Assembly: GCA_900318685.1 (NCBI GenBank)
Contig: ONLL01000001.1
Span: 1 to 64,000 of the forward strand
Origin: an uncultured Prevotellaceae bacterium
GTDB lineage: Bacteria; Bacteroidota; Bacteroidia; Bacteroidales; Bacteroidaceae
Direction: 5' to 3'
Length of the DNA: 64,000 nt
Part shown: one piece after another, positions 1 to 6,931 of the stretch
Layout of the letters: each line of letters starts with the position of its first letter
How positions within the stretch are numbered: the first letter of the stretch is position 1
Notes under the pieces: generated by a model
The model's input: only the letters and a program-made list of their open reading frames with translations
Told to the model about the DNA's origin: nothing
Databases searched by the model: none
Program-made: the position numbers and the translations under genes

Positions 1-281
1 GCCTCGGTGTCGCTGCAGGCACTGGAGATGCCCACCTTGAAGATGCCCACGCCGTCGAGCTTGATCTTCTGACCCAGCTCGAAGTAGTGCTTGAAGGCGG
101 AGCCTATCTCTACCAGCACGGCCTTGATGTCCGACATCTTCACGGTGCACTGGGTCTGGATGAACTCGGCCAGCTCGTTGGTGCCGATGTGACGCTTGGG
201 ATAGACGGGGCGCACGTAGAACTTGCCGAAGGTCTTCGAGAGCTCGTTGGTGTTCATGTACTTCTGTACTTTCTGTGGCAT
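1..281 (-). CDS. HU-HIG family DNA-binding protein (C-terminus outside window)
   Basis: The visible 93 N-terminal residues form an HU/IHF-like fold of the Bacteroidota HU-HIG group. The protein closely parallels the complete paralogue at 27394-27957: both carry KVQKY.NTNELSK.FGK near the start and HYFELGQKIK followed by G.GIFKVGI around residues 65-85. The ATG at 281 follows AGGAGA at a normal distance. The gene continues beyond base 1, so the C-terminal tail cannot be judged. HU-HIG proteins are thought to bind DNA and are often found near prophage or mobile-element genes; here a Bro-N ORF lies divergently upstream. The only promoter-like motif upstream is about 300 nt away, giving an unusually long leader. 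The family assignment is good; the biological role is unknown. Confidence 0.82.
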   Translation of the reverse strand, partial: MPQKVQKYMNTNELSKTFGKFYVRPVYPKRHIGTNELAEFIQTQCTVKMSDIKAVLVEIGSAFKHYFELGQKIKLDGVGIFKVGISSACSDTE

Positions 282-334
282 AACATTTGTCTCCTTTCTT
301 GGTCTCTTTTGGGGTTAAACACTGTGGTCTTGCT

Positions 335-400
335 TCGCCTCTTCCGCGGCCGGACGTCGCCTCTTCCGTGGTCGGGCGTCGCCTTGCGGCGGTGCCGTCG
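335..400. repeat. 22-bp tandem repeat, 2 clear units plus a partial third
   Basis: Units at 335-356 and 357-378 differ at only three positions (core TCGCCTCTTCCG), and a third start, TCGCC, occurs exactly 22 bp later at 379. Looser similarity at the same period (for example CGC.TGCTGC at 445 and 467) continues to about 554, suggesting an old, decayed array. The period matches the arrays at 50604 and 51225. Confidence 0.6.
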
Positions 401-578
401 GGGCTTGCGGTAAGTGTGGTTTCCGACGCTGCCGTGCGGGGTTTCGCTTGCTGCCGTTACTAGTATCGCCTGCTGCTATGCTCCGTCCCAACCTTTACCA
501 GCTGGCGTGCGCATCGCCTGTTGGTGCCGTCGCGATCGGCGGTTGGCGTCGTGCGCCACGTGACTTACAAAACCGCTG

Positions 579-586
579 CAAAGGTA
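579..586 (-). promoter_or_regulatory. Candidate -7 box TACCTTTG for the HU-HIG gene
   Basis: On the minus strand the sequence reads GTACCTTTGCA, the Bacteroidota primary-sigma -7 element. It would give a leader of nearly 300 nt to the HU-HIG gene, so either the leader is functional or the box belonged to something else. Confidence 0.45.
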
Positions 587-628
587 CGAAGATTCTCCGA
601 TATATTCATTTTTTGTTGATAAGATTCC

Positions 629-1015
629 TTGAAAAAACTCAAAAGGGGATGCTTCTCTGATCCGAAAAGAAGGCCAAAGAGTCCCCTGGTTCCGGCAGTC
701 CGGACCATGACCGATGAGCAGGGCGAGACCTGGTTCGTTGGTAAGGACGTGGCTGAGGCATTGGGGTGTAAGAACGTCAACAAGGCTCTCGCCGATCACG
801 TCAGCGAGGATGACCTAACGAAACGTTACCCCATCTTTGACAACATGGGACGCAAACAGCAGGCTATCTTCATCAACGAAAGCGGTCTCTACTCCCTGGT
901 GCTCTCGTCGAAGCTGCCGCAGGCGAAGGCGTTCAAGCACTGGGTGACGTCGGAGGTGCTGCCTCAGATCCGCAAGACGGGCGGCTACATCCCGACGAAG
1001 GATGCCGAGGGCTGA
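629..1015 (+). CDS. Bro-N domain (phage antirepressor-like) protein
   Basis: The 128-residue frame carries a Bro-N DNA-binding domain: RTM near residue 25, WFVGKDVAEALG at 35-46, K.ALADHV, then FINESGLYSLVLSSKLPQAK and a C-terminal FKHWVTSEVLPQIRK.GGY. Bro-N proteins are typical phage antirepressors or regulators. No antirepressor C-terminal domain follows, so it is a Bro-N-only protein. The start is uncertain. The frame opens with TTG at 629, while the first ATG (707) would remove the first strand of the domain. Residues 9-22 (SDPKRRPKSPLVPA) replace the usual short link before VRTM, which hints at a damaged or rearranged N-terminus. No convincing promoter or ribosome binding site was found. 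The neighbouring repeats and HU-HIG gene mark this as an accessory locus. Confidence 0.75.
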   Translation: MKKLKRGCFSDPKRRPKSPLVPAVRTMTDEQGETWFVGKDVAEALGCKNVNKALADHVSEDDLTKRYPIFDNMGRKQQAIFINESGLYSLVLSSKLPQAKAFKHWVTSEVLPQIRKTGGYIPTKDAEG

Positions 1016-1049
1016 AGGCTTTGCTGCCTAGAAAAATGTAACATGATGA

Positions 1050-1086
1050 AATCATCGAATCATCGAATCATCGAATCATCGTTAAG
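1050..1086 (+). repeat. Four AATCATCG octamers ending in TTAAG (copy 1)
   Basis: Four exact AATCATCG units at 1050-1081 are followed by TTAAG. Bases 1052-1086 are perfectly complementary to 1174-1208, and the same unit recurs in direct orientation at 1695-1731. Confidence 0.9.
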
Positions 1087-1101
1087 GTCGGATTCTACCA
1101 T

Positions 1102-1137
1102 TAATAATTATATATATTATAATATATATAATTATTA
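1102..1137. repeat. Perfect 36-bp AT-only palindrome
   Basis: Bases 1102-1119 and 1120-1137 are exact reverse complements with no loop, made only of A and T. The palindrome sits near the centre of the larger inverted repeat 1052-1208 and could extrude as a cruciform. Confidence 0.9.
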
Positions 1138-1173
1138 AAGATGTCAGTAATGAAAATCAGGGCTGAAAAAGGG

Positions 1174-1208
1174 CTTAACGATGATTCGATGATTCGATGA
1201 TTCGATGA
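1174..1208 (-). repeat. Inverted copy of the AATCATCG/TTAAG repeat (copy 2)
   Basis: The sequence reads CTTAA followed by CGATGATT units, an exact 35-bp reverse complement of 1052-1086. Together with copy 3 it brackets the orphan gene 1226-1648 as inverted repeats, like terminal inverted repeats of a small element. Confidence 0.9.
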
Positions 1209-1225
1209 AATGGGAGAACATAAAA

Positions 1226-1648
1226 ATGGAATCTAAGAAACAGGAAATCAAGAGAATAAGGGGCACAATGGCAATCCACCCGGAGCACAGACTGGTCTTC
1301 ACTCCGCAAGGCAAAGGACAGCCCCAATACGAAGAGATCAAGAAGACCACGAACGGCGCTCTCATGCGTACTACCGGGGAGAAGACGCAATCGCTGGTAG
1401 CACATCTGAAGGTGCCCGCTGATGCCACCGACCCGGCCGCCGACCTGCGTGACCAGCTGGAAAATGTGCTGAAAGCCCTGCCGCAACAGGGCAAGAGCCC
1501 CATTCCGAAGGGTCGTAGACTGCTGTCGAACGACGGTGTCGAAGTGCGCCAGAATGCCAAGGGATTTTTGGAAATTGGCGTAAAAATCGACTTGCGAGAA
1601 AATGTTGACTACATGAAAAAAAATTTACGAGACTATGACGGAGATTAA
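1226..1648 (+). CDS. Unknown protein inside an inverted-repeat unit
   Basis: This 140-residue protein was not recognised. It starts MESKKQEIKRIRG, is basic at the N-terminus, has a Pro/Asp-rich middle (PADATDPAADLRDQ) and ends in an acidic DYDGD. No membrane segment, signal peptide or catalytic motif is visible. The ATG at 1226 is preferred because GGGAGAA lies about 9 nt upstream. An in-frame ATG at 1205 would start inside the right-hand repeat arm and has no such site. The gene is enclosed by inverted copies of the AATCATCG repeat (1174-1208 and 1695-1731) and lies just beyond the AT palindrome. This suggests a DNA-binding or replication-type accessory function, or cargo of a small mobile element. 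That is inference from position only. Confidence 0.6.
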   Translation: MESKKQEIKRIRGTMAIHPEHRLVFTPQGKGQPQYEEIKKTTNGALMRTTGEKTQSLVAHLKVPADATDPAADLRDQLENVLKALPQQGKSPIPKGRRLLSNDGVEVRQNAKGFLEIGVKIDLRENVDYMKKNLRDYDGD

Positions 1649-1694
1649 TAGCAGTCATGCTGAACTGAACAGGCTGAAAGTGAGGATTGCGTAA

Positions 1695-1731
1695 AATCAT
1701 CGAATCATCGAATCATCGAATCATCGTTAAG
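1695..1731 (+). repeat. AATCATCG/TTAAG repeat (copy 3)
   Basis: Four AATCATCG units (1695-1726) followed by TTAAG, identical to copy 1 and inverted relative to copy 2. Its TTAAG overlaps the left arm of the hairpin at 1727-1763. Confidence 0.9.
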
Positions 1732-1763
1732 GGCCTCAAAACACTGGTTTTTGAGGCCCTTAA
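1727..1763. terminator. Strong 15-bp hairpin after the orphan gene
   Basis: TTAAGGGCCTCAAAA (1727-1741) pairs perfectly with 1749-1763 across a 7-nt loop. There is no long U tract, so it may be a weak bidirectional terminator or a structural end of the repeat unit. Confidence 0.55.
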
Positions 1764-1798
1764 TCTCTGAAAACCCCTGTGTTTATCCTTGTGGGCCT

Positions 1799-1836
1799 GA
1801 AAAAAGAACTCTTCCTCCGCCGCAGCGAAGGAAGAG
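1799..1836 (-). terminator. Intrinsic terminator of the outer-membrane barrel gene
   Basis: On the minus strand a 12-bp stem (arms 1825-1836 and 1809-1820, one G-U pair) is followed by a U-rich run formed by the A tract at about 1799-1805. Confidence 0.7.
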
Positions 1837-1884
1837 CTTTCCTATTGGGATATAGCTTGCGGCGGGAGTAGCCGCCACAGCCTG

Positions 1885-2427
1885 TTAGAAGCTGAAGTAG
1901 AGTCCGAACGTGAGGTTGGAACCACTGAAGTCGAGACCGAACTTGGTGACGTTGTTGTCGTCACCGTCGGGGTTGTACTCTTCGAAGCCGACGAAGCCGA
2001 GATGGGTGACGAAGCTCACGTTGTCGGCCAGGTTGACAGCCACACCGGGTTTGAATCCTACATATAGATCGCTCCAGTCAGCCTTGGTGGCAGAGGTGAA
2101 GCCCAGACCGCCATCAACGAAGAAGTTGAGCTTGCCGACGTTGGCAAAGGTATAACGGACGTAAGGCTCGAAGCTGAAGGCCGTCTCACTGACACCTTCG
2201 ACACCATGGAACTTGTCGCTCTGGTATCCAATGACAGTACCGATGGCCCACTCGTCGCTGAGATTGTAGCCAATCTCGGGCAAGAGCTTGAACACGGTCT
2301 CACTCTTGTCACCTGCCAGCTTCTGACTGCTCCAAGACTCGAAAGCCAGACTACCGCCGACGTACACCTGAGCATTCATGCTCACGGCAGCAAAGACTGC
2401 TGCGATTGTCATCAAAATCTTTTTCAT
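1885..2427 (-). CDS. Small outer-membrane beta-barrel protein (OmpA/OmpW-like barrel)
   Basis: The 180-residue protein begins with a clear signal peptide (MKKILMTIAAVFAAVSMNA, cut before Q20). It continues as alternating hydrophobic and polar strands typical of an eight-stranded barrel of the porin-like outer-membrane family: VYVGGSLAFES, LLPEIGYNL, WAIGTVIGYQ, FSFEPYVRYTF, FFVDGGLGF. It ends LTFGLYFSF, with the terminal aromatic residue recognised by the BAM machinery. There is no OmpA peptidoglycan-binding domain. It is monocistronic, with its own promoter (2501-2531) and terminator. The mature protein should sit in the outer membrane. Whether it is a pore, an adhesin or a structural protein cannot be told from sequence. 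Confidence 0.85.
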   Translation of the reverse strand: MKKILMTIAAVFAAVSMNAQVYVGGSLAFESWSSQKLAGDKSETVFKLLPEIGYNLSDEWAIGTVIGYQSDKFHGVEGVSETAFSFEPYVRYTFANVGKLNFFVDGGLGFTSATKADWSDLYVGFKPGVAVNLADNVSFVTHLGFVGFEEYNPDGDDNNVTKFGLDFSGSNLTFGLYFSF

Positions 2428-2500
2428 ACTTCTTAAAAATTTAAGTTATACAATCTGCCTGTCACGAAGGTGAAAGCCTCCGGCAGGCTGTTTCCGTTGG

Positions 2501-2531
2501 CAAAGTTAAGCATAGATTTCGAAACTGCCAA
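2501..2531 (-). promoter_or_regulatory. Promoter of the outer-membrane barrel gene
   Basis: Minus strand TTG (2529-2531), a 20-nt spacer, then TAACTTTG (2501-2508). The leader of about 70 nt contains a GC-rich hairpin near 2476-2490. Confidence 0.75.
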
Positions 2532-2580
2532 ACTTTTCTTGACATTTTTTTGTTGTAAACAGCATTTTATTGCCATATTC

Positions 2581-2611
2581 TTGCGCGTTTCAAACAAAAT
2601 GAGTACCTTTG
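2581..2611 (+). promoter_or_regulatory. Promoter of the kdsA operon
   Basis: TTG at 2581-2583, a 20-nt spacer and TACCTTTG at 2604-2611 match the Bacteroidota consensus. Transcription should begin near 2617, which fixes the kdsA start at 2641 rather than any upstream ATG. Confidence 0.82.
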
Positions 2612-2640
2612 CAGGCGAAAAAGCGATAAAAAGAAGCATC

Positions 2641-3465
2641 ATGACTGACAACTCCATACAATTCATTGCCGGCCCCTGCGTAATCGAGTCAGAAGCGCTG
2701 CTCAGCACTGTTGCCTCCAAGCTGGTGGACATCAACAGGCGCCTGGGCACGGACATTATTTTCAAGGCTTCGTTCGACAAGGCCAACCGCACGTCGATAC
2801 ACTCGTTTCGAGGTCCGGGACTGGAAAAAGGCCTGCAGATGCTGGCCGACGTGAAGGCCCGCTACGGGCTGCGCGTGCTGACCGACATTCACGAGGCATG
2901 GCAGGCAGCACCGGCAGGCGAGGTGTGCGACGTGCTGCAGATACCGGCCTTCCTCTGCCGCCAGACCGACCTGCTCGTGGCAGCCGCCAAGACGGGCCGC
3001 ACGGTGAACATCAAGAAGGCTCAGTTCCTCAGCGGGCGCGACATGCGCTACCCTGTGGAAAAGGCGCGCGACGCAGGTGCTCAGGACATCTGGCTGACGG
3101 AGCGCGGCAACATGATGGGATATGGCAACCTGGTGGTGGACTTCCGCAATATCGCCGACATGCTCGACATCGTGCCGACGGTGGTGATGGACTGCACTCA
3201 CAGCGTGCAGCGCCCTGACGCCAAGGACGGCAAGACGGGCGGTGACCGGCGCTTTGTGCCCTCGATGGCACTGGCAGCGAAGGCTTTCGGCGCCACGGGC
3301 TATTTCTTTGAGGTTCACCCCACTCCCGACGAAGGTCTGAGCGACGCTGCCAACATGCTGGAGCTGGACCGCCTGGAACCGCTCATAGAGCAGCTGATGG
3401 ACAGAAACCTCAAATCTCAAACCTCAAACCTCAAATCTCAAACCTCAAATCATAAAGTACAGTGA
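2641..3465 (+). CDS. kdsA: 3-deoxy-8-phosphooctulonate synthase (Kdo-8-P synthase)
   Basis: The 274-residue protein condenses phosphoenolpyruvate with arabinose-5-phosphate to Kdo-8-phosphate in the cytoplasm, the committed step of Kdo synthesis for lipid A core. Family motifs are plain: AGPCVIES at 9-16, FKASFDKANRTS, LTDIHE, QIPAFLCRQTDLL, GNMMGYGNL, DCTHSVQRP and FFEVHPTPDE. The start at 2641 is set by the promoter. The enzyme proper ends around residue 256. The last 18 residues (LKSQTSNLKSQTSN and on) are encoded by an expanded heptamer repeat, CTCAAAT/C, and look like an accidental tail. The stop TGA overlaps the GTG start of kdsD by 4 bp, indicating translational coupling. Confidence 0.95.
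   Translation: MTDNSIQFIAGPCVIESEALLSTVASKLVDINRRLGTDIIFKASFDKANRTSIHSFRGPGLEKGLQMLADVKARYGLRVLTDIHEAWQAAPAGEVCDVLQIPAFLCRQTDLLVAAAKTGRTVNIKKAQFLSGRDMRYPVEKARDAGAQDIWLTERGNMMGYGNLVVDFRNIADMLDIVPTVVMDCTHSVQRPDAKDGKTGGDRRFVPSMALAAKAFGATGYFFEVHPTPDEGLSDAANMLELDRLEPLIEQLMDRNLKSQTSNLKSQTSNHKVQ
3409..3450 (+). repeat. Six CTCAAAY heptamers within the kdsA 3' end
   Basis: Six consecutive 7-bp units (CTCAAAT or CTCAAAC) are translated as the LKSQTSN repeats of the KdsA C-terminal tail. The same repeat family occurs at 29836 and 54295. Confidence 0.9.
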
Positions 3466-4409
3466 CAACACGCGAATACGGCATACAGGCCATCCGTGAC
3501 GAGGCCGAAGCCCTGCTGGCCCTGATACCGAAGATGGACGAGCAGTTTGACAAAGCCGTGGAGCTGATGCTCACGTGCAAGGGCAAGGTGATCGTCACCG
3601 GCGTGGGCAAGAGCGGACACATAGGCGCAAAGATAGCCGCCACATTCTCGTCGACGGGCACACCATCGTTCTTCGTCAACCCGCTGGACGTCTATCACGG
3701 CGACCTGGGCGTGATGGCTGCCGACGACGTGGTGGTGGCCATATCCAACTCGGGGCAGACCGACGAGCTGCTGCGCTTCATCCCTATGGTGCTGCACCAG
3801 CAGATACCCATCATCGCCATGACGGGCAACCCCTCGTCGCTACTGGCGAAGTACTCCACCTGCCACCTTAACGTCAGCGTGGAGCGTGAGGCCTGTCCGC
3901 TGAACCTGGCACCTACCAGCTCGACCACAGCCACACTGGCCATGGGCGATGCGCTGGCCATCGCCCTGATGCAGAAACGGCAGTTCCAGCCACGCGACTT
4001 CGCTCACTTCCACCCCGGCGGTGAGCTGGGCAAACGCCTGCTGACGACCGCTGCCGACGTGATGCGAAGCACCGACCTGCCCATCCTTGCACCCGACATG
4101 CACCTGGGACAGGCCATCGTGCTGGTGAGCGAGGGTAAGCTGGGGCTGGGCGTTGCCGAAGAAGAGGGGCGCATAGCCGGTCTGATCACCGACGGTGACA
4201 TACGCCGTGCCATCGAGCGCTGGCAGGCAGCCTTCTTCGACCATACCGTGAGCGACATCATGACACGCCAGCCGAAGACCGTGCATCCTCAGACGAAGAT
4301 CACCGAAGTGCAGCGCATCATGCAGACGCACAAGATACACTCGGTGCTCGTGGTCGACGATGAGAGCCGCCTCATCGGAGTGGTTGACCATTATTCGTGC
4401 ATGATATGA
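3462..4409 (+). CDS. kdsD: Arabinose-5-phosphate isomerase (KpsF/GutQ family)
   Basis: The 315-residue enzyme interconverts ribulose-5-phosphate and arabinose-5-phosphate, supplying the substrate of KdsA encoded just upstream. It has an N-terminal SIS sugar-phosphate isomerase domain (about 30-180; VTGVGKSGHIG at 46-56, ISNSGQTDE, then LAPTSSTTATLAMGDALA). A C-terminal CBS pair follows at about 205-315, with DVMRS and a second DIMTR...HSVLVVDDESRLIGVV. The GTG start at 3462 overlaps the kdsA stop (GTGA). The frame ends in an atypical HYSCMI, and its last codons overlap the next gene's ATGA. Length and domain order match the family. Confidence 0.95.
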   Translation: MTTREYGIQAIRDEAEALLALIPKMDEQFDKAVELMLTCKGKVIVTGVGKSGHIGAKIAATFSSTGTPSFFVNPLDVYHGDLGVMAADDVVVAISNSGQTDELLRFIPMVLHQQIPIIAMTGNPSSLLAKYSTCHLNVSVEREACPLNLAPTSSTTATLAMGDALAIALMQKRQFQPRDFAHFHPGGELGKRLLTTAADVMRSTDLPILAPDMHLGQAIVLVSEGKLGLGVAEEEGRIAGLITDGDIRRAIERWQAAFFDHTVSDIMTRQPKTVHPQTKITEVQRIMQTHKIHSVLVVDDESRLIGVVDHYSCMI

Positions 4410-5707
4410 CCTTGCGCCGCATCTTGCTCCACGTGCTGCTGTGGGCTTGCCTGGCCGTCACGGCTCAGACCACCCCTTCCGACTCGCTCATCCGCCACCA
4501 GCTGGAGGAATACGGCATCAGCTTCTCATCGGACAACAGCGTCGTACTGCTCTTCTCAGGGCAGGAGAAGTTCGACGATATGTTCGAAGCCATCCGCCAG
4601 GCCCGGCAGAGCGTGCACCTGGAGTACTTCAACTTCCGCAACGACAGTATTGCCTCGCTGCTCTTCGATCTCCTCAGGGAGAAGCGCAAGGAGGGTGTCG
4701 AGGTGCGGGCCATGTTCGATGCCTTCGGCAACGACTCGAACAACCAGCCGCTGAGGAAATACCACGTGGAAGCCCTACGCAACGACAGCATCGACATCTA
4801 TGAGTTCGACCCCATCCGCTTTCCGTGGGTCAATCATATCTGGCCGCGCGACCACCGCAAGATTGTGATCATCGACGGCAACGTGGCCTACACAGGAGGA
4901 ATGAACGTGGCCGACTACTACATCAAGGGCACCGAGCAGGTGGGAGCTTGGCGCGACATGCATTGCCGTCTGGAGGGCAGCGTGGTCGACGACCTTCACC
5001 GCATCTTCATGCATGCCTGGCAGAAGGTAACGGGCGAGGACCTGAGCACACAACCACAGTACCTGCGTGCTGCGGAGCCCGTGCTCATGAGCCATCTGAA
5101 GCCTGATACGTGCAGCACCGCAGGACATAAGACTGTGGGCATCGTCAATCGTGAGCCGGGCACCGTCAGACTGGCCGACGGACGCCTGCTGGGCCGCAAG
5201 GATGCCATGCGCTATTTCTATGTCAACGCCATCAACGACGCCCGCGACTCCATCCGCATCATCAATCCCTACTTCACACTCATCCCCTCGGTGAGCAAAG
5301 CGCTGAAGCGCGCCATCAAGCGCGGTGTGAAGGTGGAGCTGATGATCTCGGCCAAGAGCGACATACCTCTGACGCCCGACTGCGCCTTCTACTACATGCA
5401 CCGCATGATGAAGTACGGGGCGCATGTATGGCTCTACCAATCGGGCTTCCACCATTCGAAAATCATGATGGTCGACGGGCGATTCTGCACTGTGGGCAGC
5501 ACGAACCTAGATGCGCGCAGCCTGCGTTTCGACTATGAGGAAAACGCCGTCATCATCGACCGCCCGACAACGCTGGAGCTGGACAGGATGTTTGACCAGG
5601 ACAAGCTGCAGAGTGTCTATCTTACTGAGGAGACGTGGGACGAGTTTCGCACCCGCTGGCAGAAGTTCCGCGGATGGTTTGCCCACCTGCTGCGCCCATT
5701 CTTATAA
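4406..5707 (+). CDS. Secreted phospholipase D / cardiolipin synthase-like protein
   Basis: The 433-residue protein has two PLD catalytic HKD motifs: HRKIVIIDGNVAYTGGMN near residue 147 and HHSKIMMVDGRFCTVGSTN near 350. Each is followed by the Asn/Asp pocket expected of phosphatidyltransferases. Cardiolipin synthases normally have two N-terminal membrane helices. This one has a single hydrophobic segment that looks like a cleavable signal peptide (MTLRRILLHVLLWACLAVTA), implying a periplasmic enzyme. The ATG at 4406 overlaps the kdsD stop (ATGA) and is preferred to a GTG nine bases upstream. The tight coupling to Kdo synthesis genes suggests an envelope-lipid role. It ends convergently with hemW, sharing 6 bp. 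Confidence 0.86.
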   Translation: MTLRRILLHVLLWACLAVTAQTTPSDSLIRHQLEEYGISFSSDNSVVLLFSGQEKFDDMFEAIRQARQSVHLEYFNFRNDSIASLLFDLLREKRKEGVEVRAMFDAFGNDSNNQPLRKYHVEALRNDSIDIYEFDPIRFPWVNHIWPRDHRKIVIIDGNVAYTGGMNVADYYIKGTEQVGAWRDMHCRLEGSVVDDLHRIFMHAWQKVTGEDLSTQPQYLRAAEPVLMSHLKPDTCSTAGHKTVGIVNREPGTVRLADGRLLGRKDAMRYFYVNAINDARDSIRIINPYFTLIPSVSKALKRAIKRGVKVELMISAKSDIPLTPDCAFYYMHRMMKYGAHVWLYQSGFHHSKIMMVDGRFCTVGSTNLDARSLRFDYEENAVIIDRPTTLELDRMFDQDKLQSVYLTEETWDEFRTRWQKFRGWFAHLLRPFL

Positions 5708-6811
5708 GACCATCAAATCGCTCATCACCATGTCGCTCACGAAGAGACCTTCGCGCGTGAGCACCAGCCGATTTCCCTTTATTGCCAGCAGACCTCCCTC
5801 CATATAGCGCTGTGCCTGCCTAAGGCATGATTGCCGCTGGCCGTCAGTCAACGCTGAAAGGTCGATGCCCTCGCAAGTGCGCAGGGCAGTCATGACGGTC
5901 TCGTTGTAGTAAGTCACGGCATCGATCTCCTCGCCTTCAGCTGGCACCCTACCCTCGCCTATTGCCTGGATGTATTGATCGAGATGAGCCACGTTCCACT
6001 GTCGGCGGCGACCATCGAAGGAGTGTGCGCCTGCCCCCAGCCCAATATAGGGCGTGTGATTCCAGTAGCTGCTGTTGTGGCGCGAACGGAATCCCTGACG
6101 GGCAAAGTTGCTGATCTCATAGTGCTCGTAGCCTGCAGCCTCCAAAAGGTCCTTCAGGTCGTAGTACATCTGCCGCTGCAATTCCTCATCGGCCTCGTTC
6201 ACCCTGCCTTCACGCAGCATACGCTCCAGCGGGGTACCTTCCTCGTAGCTGAGGGCATAGGCAGAGATATGCTCCACGTCCAACTGCAAGGCCTGACGGA
6301 CATCGTCGTGCCACTGTGCAAGCGACTCGCCGGGAAAGGCATAGATGAGATCAATGCTGATGTTGGCGATGCCCGCCTCACGCAGCAGTCTGACGGCCTC
6401 GCGAGCCTGCAAGGAAGTGTGACGCCGGTGCAAGAACTGCAGCCGGGCATCATCGAAGGTCTGCACGCCCATACTCACCCTGCTGACAGGCAGACGTCGA
6501 AACAAGGCAGCCAGCGAAGGAGTGACGTCGTCGGGATTGCACTCGATGGTCACCTCTGCGTCAGGATTCACGTCATACACATTATTAATATAGGCGAACA
6601 GCTGCTCCAACTGCAGGGGAGTGAGCTGTGAGGGTGTGCCTCCACCCACATAGACAGTGTCGGCCCTACCCTCACAAAGTGGCCTGAGATCCATCTCCCG
6701 ACACACAGCATCGACATAGCGCTGACGCTCGGAAAGACGGGTCGTCGAGAAGAAACCGCAATACACACAACGACTGCTGCAAAAGGGTATATGAACGTAA
6801 ATTCCTGCCAT
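5702..6811 (-). CDS. hemW: Radical SAM protein HemW (coproporphyrinogen oxidase-like)
   Basis: The 369-residue protein begins MAGIYVHIPFCSSRCVYCGF, with the radical-SAM cysteine triad C-x3-C-x2-C. It continues through VYVGGGTPS, ECNPDDVT, SMGVQTF, DLIYAFPG and YALSYEEGTPL to an HemN C-terminal region (Y.NET.MTALRT.EGID). HemW proteins bind haem and act as haem chaperones; they are commonly misnamed oxygen-independent coproporphyrinogen oxidases. The ATG at 6811 is chosen because the family starts at MAGIYVH. A longer in-frame extension to 6946 reads through the promoter region. The -7 box at 6820-6827 would leave almost no leader. The C-terminal stop overlaps the end of the convergent PLD gene. 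Confidence 0.9.
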   Translation of the reverse strand: MAGIYVHIPFCSSRCVYCGFFSTTRLSERQRYVDAVCREMDLRPLCEGRADTVYVGGGTPSQLTPLQLEQLFAYINNVYDVNPDAEVTIECNPDDVTPSLAALFRRLPVSRVSMGVQTFDDARLQFLHRRHTSLQAREAVRLLREAGIANISIDLIYAFPGESLAQWHDDVRQALQLDVEHISAYALSYEEGTPLERMLREGRVNEADEELQRQMYYDLKDLLEAAGYEHYEISNFARQGFRSRHNSSYWNHTPYIGLGAGAHSFDGRRRQWNVAHLDQYIQAIGEGRVPAEGEEIDAVTYYNETVMTALRTCEGIDLSALTDGQRQSCLRQAQRYMEGGLLAIKGNRLVLTREGLFVSDMVMSDLMVL

Positions 6812-6819
6812 AACAGCTG

Positions 6820-6827
6820 CAAAAGTA
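6820..6827 (-). promoter_or_regulatory. Candidate hemW -7 box TACTTTTG
   Basis: Minus strand TACTTTTGC fits TAnnTTTG and lies only 9 bp before the hemW ATG, predicting a nearly leaderless transcript. An overlapping plus-strand TAATTTTG (6829-6836) and a TTG-N21-TAATTTCG (6856-6887) are possible promoters for the EF-G paralogue. Confidence 0.5.
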
Positions 6828-6931
6828 CTAATTTTGCTTAATATTTGGAAGGTTTTCTTGGTTTTTCCGCCAAAAAAGACTAATTTCGTGCCGTTTTTCA
6901 GCTTACTATACCAAATAACATCATAACAACA

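Larger units (their letters stand above)
282..628. other. Non-coding divergent intergenic region, GC-rich
   Basis: This gap lies between the HU-HIG gene and the Bro-N ORF. It holds an eroded 22-bp tandem array (clear from 335 to 400, weaker to about 554), a minus-strand TACCTTTG box at 579-586, and an AT-rich stretch just before the Bro-N ORF. ORFs crossing it look like chance readings of repeats. On the minus strand the leader would include a 12-codon reading frame (MRTPAGKGWDGA), with nothing to show that it is translated. Confidence 0.5.

Noticed and set aside
476-799. 107-aa minus-strand ORF overlapping the Bro-N gene
   Set aside because: Antisense to a domain-containing frame and runs through the degenerate 22-bp repeat region.
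1050-1208. Invertible promoter flanked by the 35-bp inverted repeat
   Set aside because: The 87-bp spacer has no clear TAnnTTTG box in either orientation, its core is a symmetric palindrome, and no recombinase is encoded in the window.
1050-1731. Chromosomal replication origin from the octamer iterons
   Set aside because: No dnaA or dnaN, no DnaA boxes recognised, and the surrounding genes are phage-like accessory genes.
2689-3420. 243-aa minus-strand ORF opposite kdsA
   Set aside because: Shadow of a confidently identified enzyme.
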